Source: JBBDNT01 sp040877445 (GTDB lineage: Bacteria > Planctomycetota > Planctomycetia > Planctomycetales > Planctomycetaceae). Taken from it: 18,290 bases of DNA. The stretch is from assembly GCA_040877445.1 (NCBI GenBank), contig JBBDNT010000208.1, forward strand, positions 1-18,290, written 5' to 3'. Every line of letters starts with the position of its first letter. Position 1 is the stretch's first letter. The translations under genes and the position numbers were made by a program. Positions 6,475 to 15,262 of the stretch are shown in pieces. The notes below the pieces were generated by a model. It did no database searches. It saw only the letters and a program-made list of their open reading frames with translations, and was not told the DNA's origin.

Positions 6475-8321
6475 GGCGCATCTCCGTCGTCCGAATGCTC
6501 GCCCTCGCGGTGCGGAACGTTGGGGGACCGAATGCCGATTTCGATCAGGTCGAGCAACCCGGTGTTGAGGAGATTCATCTCCTTGCCGTGCAGCGGATGA
6601 TGCCCCAGCAACAGCGCCTGGACGTAGAGCATTTCGATCACTCGCCGCGCCAATCGGCGATCGCGAACTTCCGCGAGCCGGCGGATGAGCGGATTGCGAT
6701 GATTGAGACACAACTGGGCGAACCCGGCCTGCGTGCGATCGGCCGCGACCGCGTCGAGCACGCCACCCCACAGTTCGTCGGCCGTGTCCTTCGACTGCTC
6801 GACACTTCGCAGGAACGAGGCGTCGTCGTTGACGGTGTACAGCGTGGGAAGCACGGACGGCTCGAACTTGCGGATCTCCGCGCCGCACCGGTACGGCTGC
6901 AACACCAGGTTCGCCAGCTTCACCAGGTCGAAGAACTCATCGCGTTCTTGCAGCGACAACTCCTCGAAATTCTGCGCGAAGTCGCTCAAGTCGACCCGCT
7001 CGACTGGCCAGTCGCGAAAGACGCGCGGCAATCGTTCCAAGAGATCCGCGTCGTGAATGTATCCCCCGTTGACGATCCCGATCGACTGGGCCGTCGCCAC
7101 GCCGGCGATCTGCCGAAACTCGTCCACCGTGCGGACGTAGCGGATGGCGTCGTGAGCGCGGCGGAACTCCCCGAGCGTCGTCCGGCCGAGCGTGGTCTCG
7201 AAGGGGAGCCAGTCGGCGAACATTTCGAGGAACTCGTCGTCTTCGAGGGCGAGCGCCTTGATCGCCACGGCATGTTCGAGCACGATTCGCTCGAGCCGCT
7301 CCGGATCGTTCCGCGCCAGATCGACGAGGTGGTTTCGCAGGCAGCGGCCGAGCGCGTCGCGGGCTTCGTCGAGCGTGGCGTCTTCGTAGAAGGCGTCGCG
7401 GGCGGCGGTCGGGGAAAGGTCGTCGGCGTTCACCACGCAGCGGACGAAGAACGCCCAGTCGGGAAGCAGGTTGTCGGCCCGCTCGGAGAGCAGCATCGAC
7501 TTGAGATACACGCGGTCGGCCCGTTTCCGAGAAGGGGCCGCCGTCGAGGGGAGGACGAACGCGACGCCCCGCACCTTCCCCGCCGACGATTCGAGCGGAA
7601 TCGCGTCGAGAAACTCGCCGCCGAACACACGCTTGCCGTACTCCAGCAGATGCTCGCGGCGCATCGCGGCGTTCTCGAAATGGTGGTCCCAGGGGAACGG
7701 CTCGTCGATGCGGCGAGTGCGGCCCTCGGCGGCGACGTGGACCGGCATCGGCAAGTGCCCGCCGAAGTGAGCCGCCGTCCGCCGCACGTAGTCCTCCTCG
7801 AAGAATTCGTGACAGCCCGGCTTCGCGCGAAGGAACACCTGCGTTCCCGGCTCGAAGTCGCGTTCGAGCGTGCGGAGGGAATACGTGCCGTCCGATCGAC
7901 CGGTCCATTCGACCCCCGGGTGCTCCGGTTTCGCCGAGCGGGTGATGACGACGATCTCGTCGCTGACGATGAAGGCGGAAAGCAGCCCGATGCCGAACTG
8001 GCCGATGAAGTCGCTGCGGTCGAGCGGATCGCGTTTGGAAGACCGGCCGATAGTGGCGAGGAACTCGTGGACCTCGGATTCGGTGAGTCCCACGCCGTCG
8101 TCGTGGACGATCAACGTCCGCTGCACGCTGTCCGCCGCACCCATGATTTCCAGGCGAATCGAACCGCGATGGTCCGGTTCGATCCGCCGGCGGGCGGTGA
8201 TCGCATCGACGGAGTTCTGCAACAGTTCGCGGACGTAAACCTGCGGGCCGCTGTAGAGATGGTTGGACAGCAGGTCGATCACGCCGCGGAGATCGACCTG
8301 AAACTTATGGGCGCCGCTCAT
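6471..8321 (-). CDS. HSP90-family (HtpG-like) GHKL ATPase (616 aa)
   Basis: This is an ATP-dependent chaperone-family protein close to HtpG in length (about 620) but divergent. The GHKL ATP site is complete: N-box YVRELLQNSVDA with E32, N36 and D39; DDGVGLT at 74-80; IGQFGIGLLSAF at 106-117. The middle domain retains the block RVYLKSMLLSERADNLLPDW (270-289) and FFVRCVVNADDL, ending in TAARDAF, where R308 matches the catalytic arginine of HtpG's SRE motif. The C-terminal third is poorly conserved by eye. It ends in an acidic tail (GEHSDDGDAP) and lacks the eukaryotic MEEVD co-chaperone motif. Its stop overlaps the next start as ATGA, making it the first gene of a coupled trio. No strong Shine-Dalgarno precedes the ATG at 8321, which nonetheless places the N-terminal helix correctly. 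It is probably a specialised paralogue rather than the housekeeping htpG, since it travels with two unfamiliar partners; that is inference. Confidence 0.93.
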   Translation of the reverse strand: MSGAHKFQVDLRGVIDLLSNHLYSGPQVYVRELLQNSVDAITARRRIEPDHRGSIRLEIMGAADSVQRTLIVHDDGVGLTESEVHEFLATIGRSSKRDPLDRSDFIGQFGIGLLSAFIVSDEIVVITRSAKPEHPGVEWTGRSDGTYSLRTLERDFEPGTQVFLRAKPGCHEFFEEDYVRRTAAHFGGHLPMPVHVAAEGRTRRIDEPFPWDHHFENAAMRREHLLEYGKRVFGGEFLDAIPLESSAGKVRGVAFVLPSTAAPSRKRADRVYLKSMLLSERADNLLPDWAFFVRCVVNADDLSPTAARDAFYEDATLDEARDALGRCLRNHLVDLARNDPERLERIVLEHAVAIKALALEDDEFLEMFADWLPFETTLGRTTLGEFRRAHDAIRYVRTVDEFRQIAGVATAQSIGIVNGGYIHDADLLERLPRVFRDWPVERVDLSDFAQNFEELSLQERDEFFDLVKLANLVLQPYRCGAEIRKFEPSVLPTLYTVNDDASFLRSVEQSKDTADELWGGVLDAVAADRTQAGFAQLCLNHRNPLIRRLAEVRDRRLARRVIEMLYVQALLLGHHPLHGKEMNLLNTGLLDLIEIGIRSPNVPHREGEHSDDGDAP

Positions 8322-8480
8322 GCGGAGGCTTTCGGATGGGATGGATGTCGTTCGAAACGTTCTTCAAGACGCGATTCGCGCCCCGCGAGTTCGCCCCCTC
8401 CAGAAGGAAAAACAGTGGCCGCGACTTCGGCAGGAGCGATCGACGCGCGCCAAGCGACGATCGTACACTGACGGGAAGCC

Positions 8481-8509
8481 ATTCCAATCGGCGCGGCGGA
8501 CGATGTCAA
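8481..8509 (-). promoter_or_regulatory. Promoter candidate for the HSP90-like operon
   Basis: Minus strand: TTGACA (8509-8504), a 17-nt spacer and TGGAAT (8486-8481), preceded by a T-rich stretch resembling an UP element. Transcription would begin near 8474, leaving a leader of about 150 nt. No CIRCE inverted repeat (TTAGCACTC-N9-GAGTGCTAA) is present, so HrcA control is not indicated. Confidence 0.5.
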
Positions 8510-8563
8510 GGAAAAAATCGCGGACCGCGGCGATGCGGAGGGCGCCGCGGCGCCGACACGCTC

Positions 8564-8592
8564 TTGACGCCGACTCGCCGCACCCGCAGAAT
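8564..8592 (+). promoter_or_regulatory. Promoter candidate for the second DUF1501 gene
   Basis: TTGACG at 8564, a 17-nt spacer and CAGAAT at 8587-8592, followed by GGAG (8609-8612) eight nt before the ATG at 8621. The leader would be short. It is divergent from the HSP90-like operon promoter, about 55 nt away. Confidence 0.45.
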
Positions 8593-8620
8593 CGACGTCG
8601 CCCAGTTCGGAGCTTGTTTC

Positions 8621-10069
<1,449 letters not shown>

Positions 10070-10174
10070 ATTCGCGACCCGGTTCGCTGCGAGCCGAAGC
10101 GTCGCGGCGCAGCCGCAAGCGCAGGGGAGCGCGCCTTTCGAGTCGGTTGAACGGTAGAGTACGAGGAAAGCTCG

Positions 10175-10417
10175 ATGACCAGTCCCACCCTGTTGCACGG
10201 TGTCATTTACGGAAATACCATTCGGCTCGACCAAGCGCCCGGAATACCGGACGGCCAGTCGGTCACCGTGATCGTCGAGCCGATCGAAGCGCAGCAGTTG
10301 CCGCCAGGTGAGGGCATCCGCTCGGCAGGAGCTTGGGCGGATGACGCGGTGGGAATGGACGAGTGGCAGGAAGAGATGCGGCGCAGCCGGCAAGACGACC
10401 GACCGGAGTTTGCCTGA
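10175..10417 (+). CDS. AF2212/DUF104-like antitoxin (80 aa)
   Basis: Small protein that would neutralise the PIN toxin encoded directly downstream and probably autoregulate the pair. Residues 8-36 (HGVIYGNTIRLDQAPGIPDG, then QSVTVIVEP) form the short beta-rich module of the AF2212-like/DUF104 antitoxins. The C-terminal half (GEGIRSAGAW to EEMRRSRQDDRPEF) is the acidic/basic tail that typically wraps the toxin. A GAGGA Shine-Dalgarno (10163-10167) precedes the ATG. Its TGA shares one base with the toxin ATG (TGATG), so translation is coupled. A TAGAGT hexamer at 10155-10160 could be a -10, but no -35 supports it. Confidence 0.85.
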   Translation: MTSPTLLHGVIYGNTIRLDQAPGIPDGQSVTVIVEPIEAQQLPPGEGIRSAGAWADDAVGMDEWQEEMRRSRQDDRPEFA

Positions 10418-10815
10418 TGTCGTACCTGATCGACACGGACGTCTGCTCCGCCCATCTCCGGCAGAATCCCGGCGTCACGCGCCAGTTCTCGCAAAATATC
10501 GGTCGGCTCAATGTTTCCGTTCTAACGGTTGGCGAGTTGTTGAGTTGGACCTTGCGTCCGAAGACGCCAGCCAAGCATCATCACGGGCTGCTGGCGATGT
10601 TGTCGGATGTCGTCGTGCTCGAAGTGACGCAGTCGGTCGCTTGGGAGTTCGGCAGAGTTCGGTCTGAATTGCTTGACCGAGGACAGCCGGTCGCCGCGAT
10701 GGACCTCATGATCGCCGCGACCGCGCTCGTACACGGCTTGACCGTCGTCACTCATGATTCGAAGCACTTCGCGAAGGTTCCCGGATTGGCGGTCGAGGAT
10801 TGGCTGACGCCGTAG
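10417..10815 (+). CDS. VapC-like PIN-domain toxin ribonuclease (132 aa)
   Basis: PIN-domain toxins are Mg-dependent endoribonucleases that cut tRNA, rRNA or mRNA when freed from their antitoxin. The acidic quartet is intact: D6 in LIDTD, E40 in LTVGELL, D96 in AAMDLMIAATA and D114 in VVTHDSKHF. The length is typical. I chose the ATG at 10417 because it overlaps the antitoxin stop and puts the LIDTD motif directly at the N-terminus; the frame is open upstream to 10363, but that part lies within the antitoxin gene. The module sits between two secreted-protein genes with no attachment site or transposase visible. Its RNA target cannot be told from the sequence. Confidence 0.92.
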   Translation: MSYLIDTDVCSAHLRQNPGVTRQFSQNIGRLNVSVLTVGELLSWTLRPKTPAKHHHGLLAMLSDVVVLEVTQSVAWEFGRVRSELLDRGQPVAAMDLMIAATALVHGLTVVTHDSKHFAKVPGLAVEDWLTP

Positions 10816-10836
10816 TCGAACGAACGAGAGGGCGAC

Positions 10837-13800
10837 GTGCGGAAACGTCTTCAGTCTTCCTGGAGGGCGCCGACTTCATTCGGCGTGCAAATCGCGCTCG
10901 CGCTGGCAGTTTGCGGAGTGAGAACGCACGGCGCGGACGAGGCACCGGTGTGCTCGGCCCACTGGCTCTGGGCCGGCGACCGGAGCGCCGCGGATCACCG
11001 GGTCGCGTTCTCGAAGACCTTCGATGCCGCCGATGAGGTCGCATCCGCGCGGCTCGTCGCCGTCGCCGATTTCTGCCGCGTCACCGTGACGATCAATGGC
11101 GAGATCGCGGCGACCATCGAGCCGTACGTCCAGCCGATCGATCTCGACGTGCGGCGCTTCGTGCGCGCAGGCCGGAACCGCATCGCCATCGAGGCCGAAA
11201 GCATCGCGGGACCGAGTGCGGTCGGGTTGTCTCTCGAAATCGTCGCGGCGGACGGTTCGCGCGAGACGGTCGAGACCGATCGATCGTGGACGGTCCGGCG
11301 AATCGACGAAGACGACGCCGAAAAGGGTGATGACGCGCCTCTGCGCATCGAAACCTACGGTTCACTTGCCGCCGAAGCGTGGCTCCGGCCGGGCCGCGAT
11401 CATCGCATTCACGAGACCGACAACTACGGCCAGTGGAAGCAAGCCCTCGGCGGCGCGCAGGCGAGCGACCCGTCGGCGTTTCACGTCTCGGAAGGGTTCG
11501 AGATCGAGCTGCTGCGCGCGGCCGGCGAGGACGAAGATTCGTGGATCGCGGTTTGCTTCGACGACCGGGGCCGACTGATCGTCGCCCGCGAAGACAAGGG
11601 ACTGCTGCGGATGGCGCTCTCCGCCGATCATGCCGCGGATCGCCCGATGATCGGAAAGGTCGAAACGATCGACGATTCTCTCGAGGAATGCCGCGGGCTG
11701 CTCTGGGCGCACGGTGGATTGTACGTCAACGCGAATGAGAACCGCGGGCTGTACCGCCTCCGCGACACGACCGGCGACGACCGCTTCGACGAGGTGAAAC
11801 TCTTGTACCAGGGAAACGAGCCGAACGCCGGGCACGGTCGCAACGGTCTCGCCCTCGGTCCGGACGGGATGATCTACAGCGTCCACGGCGACGCCGTCCG
11901 GCTGCACGAGCGGTTCGATCGCGACCTGACGTCGCCGTTCCGCGAGCACGCCTGGAACAAGCCGCGTCCGCAGGGGCACGTCGTCCGCTGCGATCCCGAC
12001 GGCACGACGTGGGAACTGTTCGCCAGCGGACTGCGGAATCCCTACGGCCTCGCGTTCGATCCATCGGGAGAACTCTTCACCTACGACGCCGACGCCGAGT
12101 ACGACATGGGAAGCCCCTGGTATCGCCCCACGCGGGTCGATCACCTCGTCGCGGGTTCGGACTTCGGCTGGCGCGGCGTGACGCGGCAATGGCCGCCCTA
12201 TTATCCCGACCATCCGGAAAACGTCCCGTGGACGGTCGATATCGGAAAAGGCTCGCCGACCGAAGTCGAGTTCGGCACGCAGAGCGATTTCCCGTCGCCT
12301 TACAAGGAGGCGCTGTTCATTCTCGATTGGGCTTATGGCCGAATTCTCGCCGTGCATCTCGAACCGCGAGGTGCGGGGTACGTCGGCGCGGCGGAGCCGT
12401 TCGTGAAAGGCCGCCCCCTCAACGTGACCGGCATGGACTTCGGCCCCGACGGGGCCATGTACTTCGTCACCGGCGGAAGAAAGACGCAATCCGGGTTGTA
12501 CCGCGTGCGTTTCGCCGGCGATCGCAAGGAACATCCGACGGCGACGCCGCAACAGCTTGCCAGGCGAAAGCATGCCGACCACGCGCGGCGCGTGCGCCGC
12601 GGGTTGGAAGCGCATCGCGCATCGACCGATGCCGACCGGTTGCCGAGCGTGCTCGCCGCGATCCGGCCGCATCTCGCCGATCCCGATCCGACGTTGCGCT
12701 ACGCGGCCCGCACCGCGCTCGAACATCAGCCGATCGACGCGTGGCGCGATCGCGCGGACGACGAGTCGCGACCGCTCCCGCGGCTCGAAATCGCGCTGGC
12801 ATTGGCCCGTGCCGGCGAGATCGAACGCTGTGCCGAGGCGCTCGCGAAGTTCGATCCGCATACGATCCGCGAACTCCCGGCATCGCAGCGACTGATCGCG
12901 ATTCGCGCCTGCGGGATTTGCCTCGATCGCGCCGCCGGAAACGAACCGCCGCAAATCGATTCGGCCAGGCTGCTGCGACTCGTCGATCGGCTTTATCCCG
13001 GCGACGATCCCGCGGTGAACCGCGCGGCGAGCGCCCTGCTCGCGCGGCACGAATCGCCCGGTCTTCTGGAAAAGACTCTGCCGCTGCTCGTCGCCGCCGA
13101 AGAGCAAGCCGAGGAACTGCACTACCTGTTCGTCCTGCGGAAAGTCGCCGCGGGCTGGACGCCGGAAACGCGGCAGGCGTACTTCGCGCGGCTGCGGGGC
13201 ATGCGGCGGTTCCAGGGCGGCGAAGGGATGCCCGACTTCATTCGCCTCGTGCGGAACGACGCGCTCGAATCGGTTCCGGAGGCGGAGCGCGAGACGTTCG
13301 CCAAGCTGCTCATCGAAGAGCGGCCCCGGTACGAGGATGTCCCGCCGCGTCCGGTCGTGCGAAAATGGAAGTCGAACGACGTGGAGGAACTGCTCGCCGA
13401 TGGAAACGGCGACGGAGGCGTTCCGGACCTCGCGCGCGGGCGACGGATGTTCGAAGCCGCGTCGTGCATTCGGTGTCATCGGGTGGGAACGGAGGGCGAG
13501 GCGGTCGGTCCGGACCTGACGTCGATCGCGGGACGTTTTTCCCGCCGCGACGTTCTGCTGTCGGTACTCGAACCGTCGCGCGTGGTGGCTGAGCAATACC
13601 GCCCGGTGCAGGTATTGACGACTCAAGGAAAGGTATTCACCGGGCAACCTCTCCCGTCATCCGACTTCCGGGCCGAGACGCTGTCGCTGCTGGCGGACCC
13701 GCTCCGTCCGGACCGCGTGACGGAAATCCCCAAGACGGAAATCGAGTTCTCGAAGGTACTCGAAACCTCGCCGATGCCGGAAGGCCTGCTCGACACGCTC

Positions 13801-13875
13801 ACCCGCGAGGAAATCCGCGACCTGCTGGCGTTTCTGGAAACGGGAGGCAAGGCGTCGAACGTCGGCCACCGGTGA
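10837..13875 (+). CDS. Secreted PVC-type dehydrogenase-like protein with C-terminal heme c domain (1012 aa)
   Basis: Periplasmic multidomain protein of a type abundant in planctomycetes and presumed to oxidise sugars or related compounds and pass electrons to a c-type heme. Residues 1-33 form a signal peptide ending near RTHGA. A beta-sandwich of carbohydrate-binding appearance (HWLWAGD, VTVTINGEIAA) spans about 36-175. A glucose/sorbosone dehydrogenase-like beta-propeller runs about 215-560 (FHVSEGFEIELL to GLYRVRF), including GLRNPYGLAFDPSGELFTYD and GMDFGPDGAMYFVTGG. Helical HEAT-like repeats fill about 565-850. The heme-binding domain follows, with CIRCH at 877-881 and probable axial M980 in SPMPEG. 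The start is GTG at 10837 with GAGAGG just upstream; this start gives the signal peptide. The gene begins 21 nt after the toxin stop but is functionally unrelated. The substrate is unknown. Confidence 0.9.
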   Translation: MRKRLQSSWRAPTSFGVQIALALAVCGVRTHGADEAPVCSAHWLWAGDRSAADHRVAFSKTFDAADEVASARLVAVADFCRVTVTINGEIAATIEPYVQPIDLDVRRFVRAGRNRIAIEAESIAGPSAVGLSLEIVAADGSRETVETDRSWTVRRIDEDDAEKGDDAPLRIETYGSLAAEAWLRPGRDHRIHETDNYGQWKQALGGAQASDPSAFHVSEGFEIELLRAAGEDEDSWIAVCFDDRGRLIVAREDKGLLRMALSADHAADRPMIGKVETIDDSLEECRGLLWAHGGLYVNANENRGLYRLRDTTGDDRFDEVKLLYQGNEPNAGHGRNGLALGPDGMIYSVHGDAVRLHERFDRDLTSPFREHAWNKPRPQGHVVRCDPDGTTWELFASGLRNPYGLAFDPSGELFTYDADAEYDMGSPWYRPTRVDHLVAGSDFGWRGVTRQWPPYYPDHPENVPWTVDIGKGSPTEVEFGTQSDFPSPYKEALFILDWAYGRILAVHLEPRGAGYVGAAEPFVKGRPLNVTGMDFGPDGAMYFVTGGRKTQSGLYRVRFAGDRKEHPTATPQQLARRKHADHARRVRRGLEAHRASTDADRLPSVLAAIRPHLADPDPTLRYAARTALEHQPIDAWRDRADDESRPLPRLEIALALARAGEIERCAEALAKFDPHTIRELPASQRLIAIRACGICLDRAAGNEPPQIDSARLLRLVDRLYPGDDPAVNRAASALLARHESPGLLEKTLPLLVAAEEQAEELHYLFVLRKVAAGWTPETRQAYFARLRGMRRFQGGEGMPDFIRLVRNDALESVPEAERETFAKLLIEERPRYEDVPPRPVVRKWKSNDVEELLADGNGDGGVPDLARGRRMFEAASCIRCHRVGTEGEAVGPDLTSIAGRFSRRDVLLSVLEPSRVVAEQYRPVQVLTTQGKVFTGQPLPSSDFRAETLSLLADPLRPDRVTEIPKTEIEFSKVLETSPMPEGLLDTLTREEIRDLLAFLETGGKASNVGHR

Positions 13876-13930
13876 ATTCCGACGGCGTTGCGGCAAGCGC
13901 GGCACGCGGCACGGGCCGCACCGGCTCCGG

Positions 13931-13960
13931 TTGACCGGTTCGCGGCGATTCGCCTATAGT
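13931..13960 (+). promoter_or_regulatory. Promoter candidate for the phosphatase gene
   Basis: TTGACC at 13931, an 18-nt spacer and TATAGT at 13955-13960, about 65 nt upstream of the ATG at 14026. The predicted leader contains a small hairpin, GCCCCG/CGGGGC (13981-14000), and then the GGAAGGA Shine-Dalgarno. Confidence 0.55.
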
Positions 13961-14025
13961 CCGCCGCTTATCGGGATCAAGCCCCGTCGGAGCGCGGGGC
14001 CGGGTGGAACCAGGGAAGGAACGAA

Positions 14026-14646
14026 ATGCTCTTCACGCGCAAGGTGCGGATCGTGGCGTTGGTGGTGCTGATCGTCGGGCTGGCCGCCGGCGGGTGGGCC
14101 TACCGCAATCATCATCGATACAAGCACTTCCAGGTGCACGATCCGGGGCTGGTCTATCGCAGCGCCTGGCTGGAGGCGGACGTGCTCGATGAAGTCATCG
14201 AGACGTACCAGTTCCGCACGGTCGTCAACCTTTGTTACCAGGGTGAGAAGGGTGACGGGAAGTGGGAAATGGGTGAAGCGCGGTGGGAGGAGGAACGCCG
14301 CGTCGTCGCGAACGCGGGGGCGAAACTCATCGAACTGCCGATGCCCTTCACGATCGACGCCGACGATCCGTGGATTCGCAAGCACATCGACGTGATGCGC
14401 GACCCCGACAACTATCCCATGCTCGTCCACTGCCAGCACGGGGTGACCCGCACCGACAAATTCCTCGCGATCTACGACATCCTGTTCCGCGGACTGACCG
14501 CCGAGGAATCGCTCAACGCCCAGCCGTTGTTCGGTCGCGACGACCACAACGTCCACGTATGGGCCTTCGCCCGGCTGTTCGAACGCGAGCGGGACAACAT
14601 TCTCCCGCGGCACTCGGCCAATCCCCGCGACGTGCTCCGCCGCTGA
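14026..14646 (+). CDS. Membrane-anchored HCX5R protein phosphatase (206 aa)
   Basis: Cysteine-based phosphatase of the tyrosine/dual-specificity superfamily. The signature HCQHGVTR gives nucleophile C136 and phosphate-binding R142. An upstream DADD (111-114) may hold the general acid. The N-terminal YRSAWLE and FRTVVNLC blocks match the small dual-specificity/Siw14-like layout. Residues 8-25 form a single hydrophobic helix after a basic start (FTRKVR), so the catalytic domain most likely faces the periplasm as a signal-anchored protein. A Lys/Glu-rich insertion lies near 73-92. The start is fixed by GGAAGGA 5 nt upstream of the ATG and by the promoter candidate 5' of it. It is monocistronic, flanked by non-coding DNA on both sides. 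The substrate is unknown. Confidence 0.88.
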   Translation: MLFTRKVRIVALVVLIVGLAAGGWAYRNHHRYKHFQVHDPGLVYRSAWLEADVLDEVIETYQFRTVVNLCYQGEKGDGKWEMGEARWEEERRVVANAGAKLIELPMPFTIDADDPWIRKHIDVMRDPDNYPMLVHCQHGVTRTDKFLAIYDILFRGLTAEESLNAQPLFGRDDHNVHVWAFARLFERERDNILPRHSANPRDVLRR

Positions 14647-14675
14647 GCGACCGCCTTCGTATCAGCAGCGGAAGC

Positions 14676-14688
14676 CGGAAGACTTCCG
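14676..14688. repeat. Short perfect palindrome downstream of the phosphatase gene
   Basis: CGGAAG-A-CTTCCG lies 30 nt after the phosphatase stop. It has six-base arms around one base and no T-run, so its role is unclear. Confidence 0.5.
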
Positions 14689-14706
14689 ATGCCACACGAA
14701 AGCGGT

Positions 14707-14730
14707 CGGAATTCTTGCGAATTCCGCTAC
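14707..14730 (-). repeat. GTAG-headed REP-like palindrome
   Basis: On the minus strand GTAG is followed directly by CGGAATTC, a 4-nt loop and GAATTCCG, a perfect 8-bp stem. It is the first of a run of such elements in the non-coding stretch 14647-15503. Confidence 0.7.
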
Positions 14731-14781
14731 GACGCCTTCAAGTTCGTTCTTGTGAGACGATGCATGGGCGGGTGTACGCCA

Positions 14782-14913
14782 TCAACGTTGAACTTGCGGG
14801 TGGAAGGCCCCGTAGGATGGATTGGCAATTCGACGGTGCGGTCGCCACGTCGCCGGAGGCCAAAACTTTCGGCGGGCTCGACTGCCGTTGGAAGGATTGC
14901 CAATCCGTCCGAC
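14782..14913. repeat. REP-like inverted doublet A (GGATTGG type)
   Basis: The left REP-like copy GTAGGATGGATTGGCAATTC starts at 14812. The right copy at 14894-14913 is inverted and carries a decayed head, GTCG. The left 64 nt (14782-14845) match 14963-15026 of doublet B at 56 of 64 positions, so the repeated unit extends about 30 nt outside the palindrome. Confidence 0.75.
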
Positions 14914-14962
14914 CACGCCGCCGACCTCCGAATTCGAAATTGGTGGGGTGGTAAGTACGACG

Positions 14963-15119
14963 TCAACCTTGAACTCGTTGGGCGAAGGCCCCGTGGGATG
15001 GATTGGCAATTCGACGGTGAGGTCGCAAGATACGCGGAATCCGACACGAAGCGAGGCTCGATCGCGTGAGGGCCGCCAATCCATCTTACCTCGGCTCCAA
15101 CCGCCAAAGTCAGGGTTGA
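14963..15119. repeat. REP-like inverted doublet B (GGATTGG type)
   Basis: The left copy at 14993-15012 (head GTGG) and inverted right copy at 15071-15089 (head GTAA) are bounded outside by TCAACCTTGAAC and AGGGTTGA. It is the closest relative of doublet A; the interior of about 60 nt differs. Confidence 0.75.
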
Positions 15120-15126
15120 GGGCGCA

Positions 15127-15253
15127 GTAGGATGGTATTTCATTCCGTCGTGGCCGCCCGCTGGCGAGAGTCCCGCGCACGATGACCTCCAGTCCCGATG
15201 GTCGGCTCCATCGGTGCGGTTCTGCTGGCGGACGGAATGCAATTCCGTCCTAC
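15127..15253. repeat. REP-like inverted doublet C (GACGGAAT type)
   Basis: The left copy 15127-15149 begins GTAGGATGGTATTTC and ends ATTCCGTC. The right copy 15231-15253 has arms GACGGAAT/ATTCCGTC around GCA and ends CTAC, so it is GTAG-headed on the minus strand. The arms match each other and differ from doublets A, B and D. Confidence 0.75.
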
Positions 15254-15262
15254 TACCGCTTC

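Noticed and set aside
6475..6888. N-terminal extension of the paralogue 1 frame
   Set aside because: It lies within the HSP90-like gene and reads as Arg/Ser-rich shadow. The ATGA overlap at 6471-6474 sets the start.
6495..8471. 658-codon open frame on the plus strand
   Set aside because: It is antisense to the HSP90-like gene, which has all GHKL motifs; this is a high-GC shadow.
10104..10116. GCGGC-GCA-GCCGC hairpin after the second DUF1501 gene
   Set aside because: It is a short stem in a GC-rich AGCCG/AAGCG stretch without a U-run, so it cannot be called a terminator.
11362..13647. 761-codon open frame on the minus strand
   Set aside because: It is antisense to the large dehydrogenase/cytochrome gene and has no recognisable motif.
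14727..15242. 171-codon open frame on the minus strand in the REP-like cluster
   Set aside because: Its product merely repeats the translated REP-like units (IANPSYG/LPIHPTGPS-like peptides), with no start context or domain.
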